Shown here: piece after piece, positions 24,756-33,540 of the stretch
How positions within the stretch are numbered: position 1 is the stretch's first letter
Layout of the letters: every line of letters begins with the position of its first letter
Source: JBEBBU01 sp041158225
GTDB lineage: Bacteria > Pseudomonadota > Gammaproteobacteria > Methylococcales > Methylococcaceae
Direction of reading: 5' to 3'
Assembly (NCBI GenBank): GCA_041158225.1
Contig: JBEBBU010000074.1
Location: 1-49,865 of the forward strand
DNA length: 49,865 nt
Position numbers and translations under genes: made by a program
The notes under the pieces: generated by a model
Database searches by the model: none
Seen by the model: the letters and a program-made list of their open reading frames with translations, nothing else
What the model was told of the DNA's origin: nothing

Positions 24756-25608
24756 TTCTCCGCTGGTGGATGTCCACTGGCTTGCTTCCCGTCTGCATCA
24801 GGAGGATCTGGTCGTGCTTGATGGCAGTTTTTTCCTCCCAGGTCAGGGTATCGATCCTGAATCTGCCTTTGTGTCAGCCCATATTCCTGGCAGTCTTTTC
24901 TTCGATATTGATCAGATAGCCGATCAGGCGTCTTCGCTGCCACATATGCTTCCTTCCGCAGAGGCGTTTGCACTGGCCGTGCAGCAGATGGGGGTAGGCC
25001 CGGATACAGAGGTTGTGGTCTATGACCAGAATGTATTCATGGCTTCTGCACGTGTCTGGTGGATGTTCCGCTGTTTTGGACACGAGCGTGTGCGTGTACT
25101 TGACGGTGGGCTTGCACGCTGGCAGCAATGCGGTTTGCCTGTGGTGGCCGGGCAGGTACCCCCACCTGTACAGGCAACCGGGCCTGTTTTCAGCGCAGGC
25201 CAGCCGGGGAGCGATCTGGTCTGGGATCTTGCGATGATCAGGCAATGGGTGGCGGCTGGGGGGCAGGTTGTGGATGCACGCTCACCGGGGCGTTTTCTGG
25301 GGCTGGAGCCTGAGCCAAGGCCAGGTGTCCGGTCGGGCAGCATGCCTGGCAGTTTCAATGTGCATTTTCGCACGCTGGTGCGTGATGATACCCATGAAAT
25401 GCTGCCATGCGAACATGTGCTGGCGCTGTTTGCATCTGCAGGCGTGGATGTCGCCAGGCCGCTGGTTGCCAGCTGTGGCACGGGTGTGACCGCATGCACA
25501 CTGGCGCTTGCTCTCTATCGGTGTGGTATCAGGCAGGTACCAGTTTACGACGGTTCATGGAGTGAGTGGGGTGGCCTTGAGGACACCCCGGTTGTCAGCG
25601 CCACCTAG
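24745..25608 (+). CDS. sseA: 3-mercaptopyruvate sulfurtransferase
   Basis: A 287-residue tandem-rhodanese enzyme. The first domain is inactive and carries the interdomain motif V-L-D-G-G-L-A-R-W. The second has the active-site loop C-G-T-G-V-T-A with Cys244. A G-[ST]-G-V-T loop is the mercaptopyruvate type, unlike the C-R-K-G-V-T of thiosulfate sulfurtransferases. TTG at 24745 is taken as start because AGAGGGGG precedes it and it yields a complete first domain; it overlaps dapE by eleven bases. Its stop shares CTAG with the stop of convergent yggT. Confidence 0.9.
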   Translation: MQDDSPLVDVHWLASRLHQEDLVVLDGSFFLPGQGIDPESAFVSAHIPGSLFFDIDQIADQASSLPHMLPSAEAFALAVQQMGVGPDTEVVVYDQNVFMASARVWWMFRCFGHERVRVLDGGLARWQQCGLPVVAGQVPPPVQATGPVFSAGQPGSDLVWDLAMIRQWVAAGGQVVDARSPGRFLGLEPEPRPGVRSGSMPGSFNVHFRTLVRDDTHEMLPCEHVLALFASAGVDVARPLVASCGTGVTACTLALALYRCGIRQVPVYDGSWSEWGGLEDTPVVSAT

Positions 25609-26177
25609 TTCAGACCTGACGCAAGATGCTGCAGCGGGGGGACGGCAAGCAGTTTGCACATATGAATGGCGAACAGCAGGAGCAGAGGCGAAAGATCGAT
25701 ACCTCCAGTAGCCGGCAGCAGTGACTGGGCGAAGCGCATCATCGGGGCTGTAATGGTGTATAGCAGTGATACCGCAGGGTTGTAGCCCATATTCATCCAG
25801 CTGAGCATGGCTCTGGCCATGACCGCAAAGAACAGTACATCCAGCACGGCGCTCAGTATGTCGGCCAGTGCCCATATGGACAGGGGAAGCAGTGATACAC
25901 CTCCGCCCTGTAGCAGTACCAGTGATGCAGTCGCAGCCATCTGGATCAGCCATATCAGGACTATGGTGGCCGTATCAATACGTCCAACCGCCGGCAGGAT
26001 GCGCTTCAGCGGTTTAAGAGGGGGCTGGGTGATGCGGACCACCCACTGACATATGGGGTTGTAATAGTCGGCGGCGGCCCAGTGCATCAGCAGGCGCAGA
26101 ATCAGGGCGAACGTGTAAAGTCCGGTGAGTGTCTGCACCGTGAAAATGAGTGGATTCAGCCAGTAGCTTGCGTTCAT
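25605..26177 (-). CDS. YggT family integral membrane protein
   Basis: A 190-residue inner-membrane protein with two copies of the YggT repeat, each about two transmembrane helices. The repeats are recognised by L-R-L-L-M-H-W with N-P-I-C-Q-W-V-V-R-I-T-Q-P and, later, R-A-M-L-S-W-M with P-M-M-R-F-A-Q-S-L-L-P-A. Members are linked to osmotic stress and cell division in other bacteria, with no defined activity. ATG 26177 lies one base after the proC stop. The order yggS-proC-yggT is a standard gammaproteobacterial operon. Confidence 0.95.
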   Translation of the reverse strand: MNASYWLNPLIFTVQTLTGLYTFALILRLLMHWAAADYYNPICQWVVRITQPPLKPLKRILPAVGRIDTATIVLIWLIQMAATASLVLLQGGGVSLLPLSIWALADILSAVLDVLFFAVMARAMLSWMNMGYNPAVSLLYTITAPMMRFAQSLLPATGGIDLSPLLLLFAIHMCKLLAVPPLQHLASGLN

Positions 26178-26178
26178 G

Positions 26179-27000
26179 TCATGCTCCAAGTTCTTCTGCC
26201 ATGCTTCTGGCGCGCCTGTAGGCGGCTTCCATGGCGGTCTTGATGGTCTGCTGCAGATGATGTTCCTCAAATACGCGTATGGCCTGTTCGGTCGTGCCAC
26301 CCGGCGAGGTTACCCGTCTTCTGAGTTCAGCTGGTGATACATCAGATTCCATGGCCATGCGACTGGCGCCGAGTATGGTCTGTCCTGTCAGAAGACGTGC
26401 GGTTTCTTCATCAAGACCAAGATCAACGGCTGCCTGTTCCATGGCCTCCATGAAAAGGAAGTAATAGGCAGGGCCGCTGCCTGATACAGCGGTGACCGCA
26501 TCCATGAGCGATTCATGCTTTAGCCACAAGGCAAGGCCGACGGATCTCAGCAGGCATTCGGCAGCATTTTTCTGGTCTGTGCTGGTGGCTGCGTTGGCAA
26601 AAAGCCCGGTGGCTCCACTCTGGACCATGGCAGGTGTATTGGGCATACAGCGCACGATGGCGGTTTGCTGTCCCAGCCACTGCTCCAGGCTGGCGACAGG
26701 AATGCCGGCTGCGACTGATACCACCAGCGCTCTGGATGCAGCTACGCCGGGTGCGATGTCCAGACAGACTGCCTTCATGATCTGCGGTTTGACGGCCAGT
26801 ACCAGCACATCTGCCCAGCTGGCTATGCCCTGATTGTCGCTGATGGACTCGACACCATGGGCGGCGAGCATACTACGGCGCTGCCCGTCGGGCTCCGAGA
26901 CGCGGATGAGATGAGGAGGGTGGCCATCAGCGATCAGGCCACCAATGAGGCTGGATGCCATATTGCCGCCGCCTGTAAAGCCGATTTTAAGGTTGTTCAT
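26179..27000 (-). CDS. proC: Pyrroline-5-carboxylate reductase
   Basis: A 273-residue NAD(P)H-dependent enzyme for the last step of proline synthesis. The dinucleotide-binding loop G-F-T-G-G-G-N-M-A is at the N-terminus, and the C-terminal signature T-S-P-G-G-T-T-E-Q is present. ATG 27000 (M-N-N-L-K-I-G) is chosen because GGAG lies six bases upstream. ATG 27012 is also in frame but gives a less typical N-terminus. It overlaps the yggS end by 14 bases. Confidence 0.97.
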   Translation of the reverse strand: MNNLKIGFTGGGNMASSLIGGLIADGHPPHLIRVSEPDGQRRSMLAAHGVESISDNQGIASWADVLVLAVKPQIMKAVCLDIAPGVAASRALVVSVAAGIPVASLEQWLGQQTAIVRCMPNTPAMVQSGATGLFANAATSTDQKNAAECLLRSVGLALWLKHESLMDAVTAVSGSGPAYYFLFMEAMEQAAVDLGLDEETARLLTGQTILGASRMAMESDVSPAELRRRVTSPGGTTEQAIRVFEEHHLQQTIKTAMEAAYRRARSMAEELGA

Positions 27001-27706
27001 GCTGATCTCCATTGTTCAGCGGTTGGTGACGGCTACCAAAGAGAGCGGTGCCTATCCTTACATGTGTGGCGCCAGCCTTGATGGCTTGTTCCAGGTCGCC
27101 GGACATACCCATTGACAGGGTATCAAGATCAGGTATCCGGCATTGCAGTGTCTCCATCAATCGTTTCATTTCAAGAAAAGCGGCCGCCTGCTGCTGCGGG
27201 TCGTCACTGGCCTCGGGTATGGCCATAAGCCCGCGGAGGCGCAGACCTGGTAGCTGGCTGATGGCGTCTGCCAGTTTTTCTGCCTCTTCCGGGGACGCCC
27301 CGGATTTACTGTCTTCATGACTGATGTTGACTTGCAGGCAGATATTCAGTGGTGGCCTGCCGGCAGGGCGCTGTGTACTCAGGCGTTCGGCAATCCGCAG
27401 CCGGTCGACGCTGTGAACCCAGTCAAAATGTTCGGCCAGCGCCCGCGTCTTGTTGGACTGTATCGGGCCGATGAAGTGCCAGATGAGCGCATCAAGATCC
27501 TTGAGAGCCTTCTGCTTTTCCAGGGCTTCCTGCAGGTAATTTTCCCCAAAATCACGCTGGCCGAGCTGATAAAGCAGGCGTATGTTGCCGGCAGGCTGGG
27601 TTTTGGATACGGCGACAAGCGTGACACTGTCTGCGGATCTGCCTGCAGATAGTGCGGCCTGCGCAATCCTGTTGCTGACGGCGTCATAACGGCTGTTCAT
27701 GGTCAT
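26987..27706 (-). CDS. YggS/PLPBP family PLP homeostasis protein
   Basis: A 239-residue single-domain fold-type III PLP-binding protein. The PLP lysine lies in L-V-A-V-S-K-T-Q-P-A; the family motifs D-F-G-E-N-Y, W-H-F-I-G-P-I-Q-S-N-K and S-M-G-M-S-G-D are all visible. It buffers free pyridoxal phosphate and has no catalytic reaction of its own. Two close starts, 27706 and 27700, cannot be separated. First gene of yggS-proC-yggT, divergent from pilT with 59 bases between them. Confidence 0.95.
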   Translation of the reverse strand: MTMNSRYDAVSNRIAQAALSAGRSADSVTLVAVSKTQPAGNIRLLYQLGQRDFGENYLQEALEKQKALKDLDALIWHFIGPIQSNKTRALAEHFDWVHSVDRLRIAERLSTQRPAGRPPLNICLQVNISHEDSKSGASPEEAEKLADAISQLPGLRLRGLMAIPEASDDPQQQAAAFLEMKRLMETLQCRIPDLDTLSMGMSGDLEQAIKAGATHVRIGTALFGSRHQPLNNGDQHEQP

Positions 27707-27765
27707 GCTGGCGTGTCCACTATACTTCAATGGTGGAGATTCTACACTGTTGATGAGGCCTGCTG

Positions 27766-28770
27766 ATGGATATACTCGCTGAACTGCTGTATGCCCGTTC
27801 ACAGGGCGCATCGGATGTTCATCTGATGGAAGGGCGCTTGCCACGTATCCGTCTGCATGGTGAAATCAGGCAGGTTGATGGTCATGCTCAGGAAGCATGC
27901 TGTCAGCTTGAGCGTTCGATGCAGCCGCTGCTTTCCATCCTTGCCTGGGAGAAATACCTGCGTGGCGAGGATGTAGATTTTGCGCTTGATCTTCCGGATG
28001 TAGGACGTTTCAGGGTGAATCTGTTTCAGACCGCCAATGGTGCAGGGGCTGTATTCCGCTGTATTCCCGATGATCCACCCCAGCTGGTCCAGCTGGCGTG
28101 TCCCCCGGTATTCGAGTCCCTGCTGGATGCCTGCGATGGACTGATCCTGGTGGCGGGTGCTACCGGTTCGGGAAAGTCCACGACGCTGGCTGCGATGCTG
28201 CACCATATCAACTGTCATCAGCAGCGTCACATCATCACCATTGAGGATCCCATCGAATACCGGCATACAAGCCGTAAGAGTATCGTGAGTCAGCGTGAGG
28301 TCGGTCATCACTGCCCGGGATTTGTGGAGGCACTGCGCGCTGCCTTAAGGCAGGATCCCGATGTGATCATGGTAGGCGAGATGCGCGATATTGAGAGCAT
28401 GCGTCTTGCCATGACAGCCGCTGAAACCGGGCATCTTGTCATGGCAAGCCTGCATGCGCGTTCTGCCCCGCAAGCTATCCAGCGCATCATTGATGTGTTC
28501 CCGGCCGGAGAGCGTGATGCGGTGCGCTGTCTGCTGGCTGATGCGCTGAAGGCTGTGATAGCACAGCGGCTGGAGCCGGATGCTGCTGGTGGTCGTCGTG
28601 CGCTCTGGGAAATACTGGTGGCTACCCAGGCTGTGCGCCACATGGTACGCGAAAACCGTATTCCACAGCTGCACAGTGTCATGCAGTCAGGTCAGCAGCA
28701 CGGTATGCAGACCTGGGCGCAGCACAGGGAGCGTCAGGGGCTGGATGCCTCAGATGACTCTGCCATATAA
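27766..28770 (+). CDS. pilT: Type IV pilus retraction ATPase PilT
   Basis: A 334-residue secretion-type hexameric ATPase that drives pilus retraction in twitching and DNA uptake. It starts with the PilT PAS-like domain (L-L-Y-A-R-S-Q-G-A-S-D-V-H-L), has Walker A G-A-T-G-S-G-K-S-T, the Asp box I-T-I-E-D-P-I-E-Y, Walker B region D-P-D-V-I-M-V-G-E-M-R-D, and the His box H-L-V-M-A-S-L-H-A. The C-terminal A-V-R-H-M-V-R-E matches the PilT A-I-R-N-L-I-R-E motif. PilU usually follows pilT; here the next gene is convergent trmB, overlapping its end by 37 bases. ATG with GAGG about eight bases upstream. Confidence 0.92.
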   Translation: MDILAELLYARSQGASDVHLMEGRLPRIRLHGEIRQVDGHAQEACCQLERSMQPLLSILAWEKYLRGEDVDFALDLPDVGRFRVNLFQTANGAGAVFRCIPDDPPQLVQLACPPVFESLLDACDGLILVAGATGSGKSTTLAAMLHHINCHQQRHIITIEDPIEYRHTSRKSIVSQREVGHHCPGFVEALRAALRQDPDVIMVGEMRDIESMRLAMTAAETGHLVMASLHARSAPQAIQRIIDVFPAGERDAVRCLLADALKAVIAQRLEPDAAGGRRALWEILVATQAVRHMVRENRIPQLHSVMQSGQQHGMQTWAQHRERQGLDASDDSAI

Positions 28771-29441
28771 ATGAGATCCCAGACGCCATGGCCAAGACGC
28801 TGGCCGCGCTGTTCAAACCGCGTGAGTGGTCGCCAGCCCGGGCGTGGGGTAAAGCCGCCTGTCGGCTGGCTGTTATGCAGGCCGGCAAAGCCGTCCAGCG
28901 TCTGTAGCATCTGCCAGGCATAATCCTCCCAGTCAGTGGCTGCGTGAAAAATGCCACCAGGCACCAGCCGGCTGGTGATCAGTTCAAGAAAATCCTGATT
29001 GACGATGCGGCGTTTGTGATGTCTTTTTTTATGCCACGGATCAGGAAAGAACAGGCATACACGGTCAAGGGAGTGAGCCGGTATGCAGTTTCTGAGTACA
29101 TCAATGGCATCGGCGCAGTAGATGCGCACATTGTCCAGTTTGCGCTGCTGGATCTCAAGCAGCAGATGGCCTACGCCGGGACGGTGGACCTCGATGCCGA
29201 TGAAACTGGATGCACGGTCAGCGTCAGCCATCTGTGCCAGGCCTGCGCCGTTGCCAAAGCCAATTTCCAGTGTCAGCTTTCCCTGGGCAGGTACCAGTGT
29301 GTCCGGGTTTAACATGCCGGCTTCAGGATCAAGGCCATAGTGTGGCCAGAGCGATTCAAGTGCCTGCTGTTGTGAGGTCGTCAGTCGTCCCTGTCTGCGG
29401 ACGAAGCTGCGTATGCGGCGCTGGGGGGGCTGCTCGTGCAT
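28734..29441 (-). CDS. trmB: tRNA (guanine-N7-)-methyltransferase TrmB
   Basis: A 235-residue SAM-dependent enzyme making m7G46 in tRNA. Motif I is L-E-I-G-F-G-N-G, and the family block F-F-P-D-P-W-H-K-K-R-H-H-K-R-R is intact. ATG 29441 lies 15 bases after the mxaL stop, so trmB is probably read on the mxa transcript, though it has no functional link. The 3' end overlaps convergent pilT by 37 bases. Confidence 0.97.
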   Translation of the reverse strand: MHEQPPQRRIRSFVRRQGRLTTSQQQALESLWPHYGLDPEAGMLNPDTLVPAQGKLTLEIGFGNGAGLAQMADADRASSFIGIEVHRPGVGHLLLEIQQRKLDNVRIYCADAIDVLRNCIPAHSLDRVCLFFPDPWHKKRHHKRRIVNQDFLELITSRLVPGGIFHAATDWEDYAWQMLQTLDGFAGLHNSQPTGGFTPRPGWRPLTRFEQRGQRLGHGVWDLIYMAESSEASSP

Positions 29442-29456
29442 GATGATGTCGATGAT

Positions 29457-30302
29457 TCAGGTAATCCATGGTAACAGGGCGCTGAGTATCACGCCAGCCA
29501 GCAGAAAAATCCAGCGGGTATTGCCAGATCCATGAACTGTTGTTTGCAGTTCCGGGTGTTCGAGCGCTGTTAGCAGAGATTCGGGATCAGTCAGCCGGGC
29601 GTATTGCATGCCTGTGAGGTTGGCTATGCTACGCAGTTCAGTCTCGTGCAGCCATGACATATAAAGTGCATGGGGGTCAGGTAGGCCAAGGTCACCATTT
29701 TCCCAGAATCCCTGATGGACATTATTGCGATCCAGCAGGGGAACGGGGCTGGGGCTGGTTTTGCCAACGCCAAGCAGGAGGCCGTGGTGAGGCGTCATGG
29801 CCGTCGTAAGCGCTGTTTCTGGAGGAGCTTCGGGAGTTTCCTGGCCGTCTGTCATGAAAACCAGTGCCGAAGATTCCTGCATGTGGTCAATTTCCCGTAT
29901 TGCAGCCTGAATGCCCTGTGCTATATGGCTGTCAGCAGCCCAGGCCATGCGCCAGTCAATATGCTCCAGGACATCCTGAATCACGTCAAGATGTTCGCAT
30001 ACCTCTATGGGAGCAAACAGCCATTCAACGGCATGATGGCTGAATACACCAAGCGCAATTTCAGAGCCACAGGGGAGTCTGGGGAAAACCTGAACCAATA
30101 CCCAGCGGCTGTAACCAAGCCGGTCAGCTGGCGCACTGGCAATGCTGTAATCACGGGTATTCATGCTCTGGGTAATGTCGATCACGAATCGCGCCCGTAG
30201 TTGCAGTGACTGCCGTTCATAGCGGGGATTGATCATGGCAAGTACCAGACAGGCCAGCAACGCTGTGCCTGTCAGTTTTCTTGCCAGCGATCGCGTTCTC
30301 AC
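29457..30302 (-). CDS. mxaL: Methanol dehydrogenase maturation protein MxaL (VWA)
   Basis: A 281-residue protein with an N-terminal transmembrane helix (about 10-26), a periplasmic von Willebrand A domain and a C-terminal transmembrane helix (about 261-279). The metal-ion-dependent adhesion site is D42-I-T-Q-S46-M with a later F-M-T-D-G-Q-E-T. In methylotrophs MxaL, with MxaA and MxaK, is needed to insert calcium into methanol dehydrogenase. The start is GTG, overlapping the mxaK stop as GTGA. It is the last gene of the RSACKL series; no mxaD follows. Assignment rests on domain plus exact gene order. Confidence 0.88.
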   Translation of the reverse strand: MRTRSLARKLTGTALLACLVLAMINPRYERQSLQLRARFVIDITQSMNTRDYSIASAPADRLGYSRWVLVQVFPRLPCGSEIALGVFSHHAVEWLFAPIEVCEHLDVIQDVLEHIDWRMAWAADSHIAQGIQAAIREIDHMQESSALVFMTDGQETPEAPPETALTTAMTPHHGLLLGVGKTSPSPVPLLDRNNVHQGFWENGDLGLPDPHALYMSWLHETELRSIANLTGMQYARLTDPESLLTALEHPELQTTVHGSGNTRWIFLLAGVILSALLPWIT

Positions 30303-30808
30303 GGTCCGCCTCCTGTCAGTCCAGGAGTCGTGGAGAACAGGCTGCCCTTATGCCCCCGCATATCTGATTTTGGCATTTCTCTGGGGGGAGGGGTGATGCG
30401 CCATGCATATTCAAGATGCAGGATGGCATCCCTGTGATCCGGATCATTCAGCAGACAGGCACGCAGGTGTTGTCGGGCAAGATTGAGAAGGGTGTGGATC
30501 CTGGCGTGTTCCAGGACACCTGACTGTATCCATAGCTGGCGGGCTTCAGCAAGATAGACTGTGCCTAAATCGTACTCAATCTCGCTCAGCTGCCGGGGCG
30601 TTGTATCATGGTCTTCTGTGGCCTGGGCCCTTATTTTTCGCAAGGCTTCTCCTGCGGCCAGATAATCCTGCTGCTGGTAGGCAGCCAGCGCTACCTGTTG
30701 CTGTGCAAGATCTTTTTCCATGGTGTTTAGTGCCAGTTGCTGCCACGCCGTGGCCGTCAGCAGTATCAGGATGCCAAAGCCTGTCAGTATCCCTGGACGC
30801 ATGATCAT
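30299..30808 (-). CDS. mxaK: Methanol dehydrogenase maturation protein MxaK
   Basis: A 169-residue protein with one N-terminal transmembrane helix (about 7-24), then a helical, TPR-like periplasmic region and a Pro-rich C-terminus. MxaK is poorly conserved in sequence. The call rests on size, topology and position between mxaC and mxaL. ATG 30808 is chosen because it overlaps the mxaC stop as ATGA and gives a compact N-terminal anchor. Function in relatives: calcium loading of the MxaF subunit. Confidence 0.82.
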   Translation of the reverse strand: MIMRPGILTGFGILILLTATAWQQLALNTMEKDLAQQQVALAAYQQQDYLAAGEALRKIRAQATEDHDTTPRQLSEIEYDLGTVYLAEARQLWIQSGVLEHARIHTLLNLARQHLRACLLNDPDHRDAILHLEYAWRITPPPREMPKSDMRGHKGSLFSTTPGLTGGGP

Positions 30809-31782
30809 GGCTCCATCCAGAGGGTCAGGCAGCGTGGCAGTAGCAGGATGGTTGCTGCCAGAACGAACCATGATGACTGATCGCGTCTTGGCATGACCGT
30901 CGTGTGCCGGAATGGATGTGATTCAAGCGTGGCCATTTGGCTTAATGCTGCTCTTACCTGTTCAGGGTTATCTGCCTCCCAGCCGTGATAGCGGTCTCCC
31001 ATGGTTCTGAAGAAGCTGTCGAGCAGAAACTCGGGGGATGGCGTTTCTCCCTGGCGGGGGACTGCATCCAGATGGGCACCAAGTCTGCTGCGAAGATAAA
31101 GCCAGTAGAGATTGCTCTGCTTGATCTCTACGGTCTTCCGGATCAGCGCCTGTGTCAGTGGCTCAATTTCGGCGGCGCCATCGGAAACCAGAATAAGGGC
31201 ACGACGGTTACCCTGTTCTGGATCAGGGTCTGGAAACAGGTCGAGTGCCGCCAGCAGTCCCTCTCCAATCCTTGTTGCGCCATGGCCACGGTCAGATGAG
31301 GCGTGAATGGCCGCAAGTATGGCGCTTCGTTTATCGGTAAGGGGCATGACATACATAGGCGCTGCACTGAACGCGACCATGCCAAAAAGGTCGTGTGGTC
31401 TTTGGCGCACAAAGGCATCCAGCAGTTGCCGGGCTTCAGCATTTTTGGTTTCAGAAGCGCTTCCACCAAGATAGCGTCCGGAAAAGTTTTCATTCATGCT
31501 GCTGCTACGATCCAGCAGAAAAACCATATCAGCCCCTTCACCTTCAATGCTTCGGGGCGTGTCTTCAGTATAGGGACTGCCCAGCGCCGTGATCAGGCTG
31601 ATGATACCGAGGCAGGTCATCCATCTGAGCGTCACGTGCAGTTGCGTGGACAGTTTATCTGCAGGAAGTATCGACATGGATATATGCATGACTGGTTCGT
31701 GCACGCGTGGCCACCATGGTGCTGTCGCCAGAGGCAGAAGCAAAAGCCATACTGGATCCTGCAGGGATAGCCATGTGGTCAT
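30805..31782 (-). CDS. mxaC: Methanol dehydrogenase maturation protein MxaC (VWA)
   Basis: A 325-residue BatA-like protein with two N-terminal transmembrane helices (about 10-26 and 52-69), a VWA domain facing the periplasm with MIDAS D91-R-S-S-S-M and T-R-I-G-E-G-L and L-V-S-D-G-A, and a C-terminal helix (about 307-320). ATG 31782 overlaps the mxaA stop as ATGA; a longer in-frame reading to 31869 runs through mxaA and is less likely. It is expected to work with the MxaR ATPase and with MxaS and MxaL in a MoxR-VWA chaperone-like complex. Confidence 0.88.
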   Translation of the reverse strand: MTTWLSLQDPVWLLLLPLATAPWWPRVHEPVMHISMSILPADKLSTQLHVTLRWMTCLGIISLITALGSPYTEDTPRSIEGEGADMVFLLDRSSSMNENFSGRYLGGSASETKNAEARQLLDAFVRQRPHDLFGMVAFSAAPMYVMPLTDKRSAILAAIHASSDRGHGATRIGEGLLAALDLFPDPDPEQGNRRALILVSDGAAEIEPLTQALIRKTVEIKQSNLYWLYLRSRLGAHLDAVPRQGETPSPEFLLDSFFRTMGDRYHGWEADNPEQVRAALSQMATLESHPFRHTTVMPRRDQSSWFVLAATILLLPRCLTLWMEP

Positions 31783-32726
31783 GGCGGCAGCTTTTTTTCG
31801 ATACGGGCGCACTGGCGTACCAGTTGCAGCCATCGTTGCTGATCGAAAGCTGGAGCACCGTGGGGACATGCTGCTGCAGTCTGGTACAGGTAGTGCTCAG
31901 CCGCCTGCAGACAGGCCTGCAGTTCGTCTGCCAGAGGCCTGAAAGCCGGATATTCTGCCACGAATGCAGTGACGTCTTCTGGTCCGAGATTTCTGCCTGC
32001 AAGGTGATGCAGGCTTTCATGCAGTCTGCTGAAAAAAATGGAAGCCAGATGTGTATGGGCGGGACGCTGCTTCATGATTTTCAGCAGGGACTGGAAATTC
32101 ATGGCGCTGCGTGGCCGTCCTGATATGGCATGGAGGCGCAGGCCTGCCATTACCATCAGGGCGCCAAGCGCCTGCAGGCCGTATCTGATGATGCTGGCTG
32201 CCTGTGAGGATGGTTCATCCTCAAATGGATGTAGCGGTTCCAGATGTATCATGGCGTCGTCGATGTCTGGTGCAAGGCGCGGTGTGGTCCTGATCTGTCC
32301 CTCAGGTATCCTGATTTCCATGGCGTTCTGTCCATCCCGTCCAATCTGGATCATGATTTCGGGCAGTATCACTGGTTCAGCGTTTCTGGCGCCACCCAGC
32401 CACTGATAGTGCAGTGCCAGTTCGCCCTGCTCTGCATCAGGACCTGCAGCCTGCCAGATGCAATCAGTCAGGGCCAGTTGCTGATTGACCAAACCAGCTG
32501 TTGGCAGACTGTCCTGCAGGATATGACTATGGGGTGGAAGTTGCATCCTGATGACGCTGGTAAACTGATCTCCAGTGCGCAGGATCTGCTGCTTTTCGTC
32601 AAGACGTATGACGGTCATGGCTTCTTCTGCCAGTACACGGAACTGGACGCTTAGCAGAATGATGGCGATGACAGGATGCACTGCTTCAGTCCGGGTAAAA
32701 ATGCCGGGTGATTGGCCGCGGGTCAA
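31779..32726 (-). CDS. mxaA: Methanol dehydrogenase maturation protein MxaA
   Basis: A 315-residue protein with an N-terminal hydrophobic signal or anchor (about 18-33), a beta-rich periplasmic region, a central transmembrane helix (about 175-195), and a helical cytoplasmic C-terminal region. MxaA mutants of methylotrophs make calcium-free, inactive methanol dehydrogenase. ATG 32726 overlaps the mxaS end by 41 bases. A GTG at 32681 lies just after the mxaS stop but would leave a signal peptide with no positive charge, so the longer start is preferred with low certainty. Identified chiefly by order between mxaS and mxaC. Confidence 0.82.
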   Translation of the reverse strand: MTRGQSPGIFTRTEAVHPVIAIILLSVQFRVLAEEAMTVIRLDEKQQILRTGDQFTSVIRMQLPPHSHILQDSLPTAGLVNQQLALTDCIWQAAGPDAEQGELALHYQWLGGARNAEPVILPEIMIQIGRDGQNAMEIRIPEGQIRTTPRLAPDIDDAMIHLEPLHPFEDEPSSQAASIIRYGLQALGALMVMAGLRLHAISGRPRSAMNFQSLLKIMKQRPAHTHLASIFFSRLHESLHHLAGRNLGPEDVTAFVAEYPAFRPLADELQACLQAAEHYLYQTAAACPHGAPAFDQQRWLQLVRQCARIEKKLPP

Positions 32727-33540
32727 GCGGCCCTGTCATGGCGATCATGGCGCAACCATGCTGTGCCAGATAGTGGCTCAACCTGGCTGTCCACTGATCT
32801 TCGTGCTGCTGCCATTTTTGGGTCAGGCGGGGGCGGCTCAGAATGGGGGAGCGCCTCCGTGTTTCCGGATCGTATAATGTCAGCATGCGCCATGCAGGCA
32901 GTTGCGACAGCCATGTGTGGTTGTCACGGGTGCGTAGGCATATGGTGTCATGTCTTGCCAGTTGTGGCAGCAGCTGCTTAAGAAGATCTTCAGGCCAGTA
33001 AAAATCGGAAAGCAGAAAAATCAGTGCACGCCTGGCAGGAAGTGCTTTGGCAATATCCAGCAGTCCCTCGCTGCCTGTCTCTTTAAAGCTTTGATCCATC
33101 TGCAGGTGCTGGATGACGGTGTGCGGAAGGCCTTGCCTGATGGCAGGGGAAAGAAGTGGTATGGCGTCAGTTTTTTGCCTGGCAGCTGTCCACAGGGCGC
33201 AGCGGTCGCCGGCCAGGAATGTGGAGTAGATGATGCACTCCAGCAGGCTGGACAGCCGATGCAGGTCACTGCCATCTGGTGAAAGCAGCATGGACGCCGA
33301 TGTGTCCAGCATGATATGGATATCACAGCCAGTAGGCGGGCGGTATTGCTTCACTACCCAGTGACCATAAGGATCAAGCAGGCTCGCCCGCAGATCAATG
33401 TGCCGGGCACTCGCGCCTGCGTGCCAGTGTGAGCTGAAGCTGTGCAGTTCAAGCCCTTCGCCTGTCCTGTTTCCCGAGTAGCCACCGTGCTGCTGGCTTT
33501 GGGGACGCCATGGAATGCGATAACGGAAATACGGTTGCAT
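32686..33540 (-). CDS. mxaS: DUF58 protein MxaS
   Basis: A 284-residue soluble protein of the DUF58 family, a circularly related VWA type commonly encoded beside MoxR ATPases. It starts with Y-R-I-P-W-R-P, has a G-E-G-L-E-L-H and L-R-A-S segment, and a MIDAS-like D79-T-S-A-S-M. No membrane helix is evident. Its ATG shares one base with the mxaR stop (TGATG). The role in methanol dehydrogenase maturation is from position; the biochemistry is unknown. Confidence 0.88.
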   Translation of the reverse strand: MQPYFRYRIPWRPQSQQHGGYSGNRTGEGLELHSFSSHWHAGASARHIDLRASLLDPYGHWVVKQYRPPTGCDIHIMLDTSASMLLSPDGSDLHRLSSLLECIIYSTFLAGDRCALWTAARQKTDAIPLLSPAIRQGLPHTVIQHLQMDQSFKETGSEGLLDIAKALPARRALIFLLSDFYWPEDLLKQLLPQLARHDTICLRTRDNHTWLSQLPAWRMLTLYDPETRRRSPILSRPRLTQKWQQHEDQWTARLSHYLAQHGCAMIAMTGPLDPRPITRHFYPD

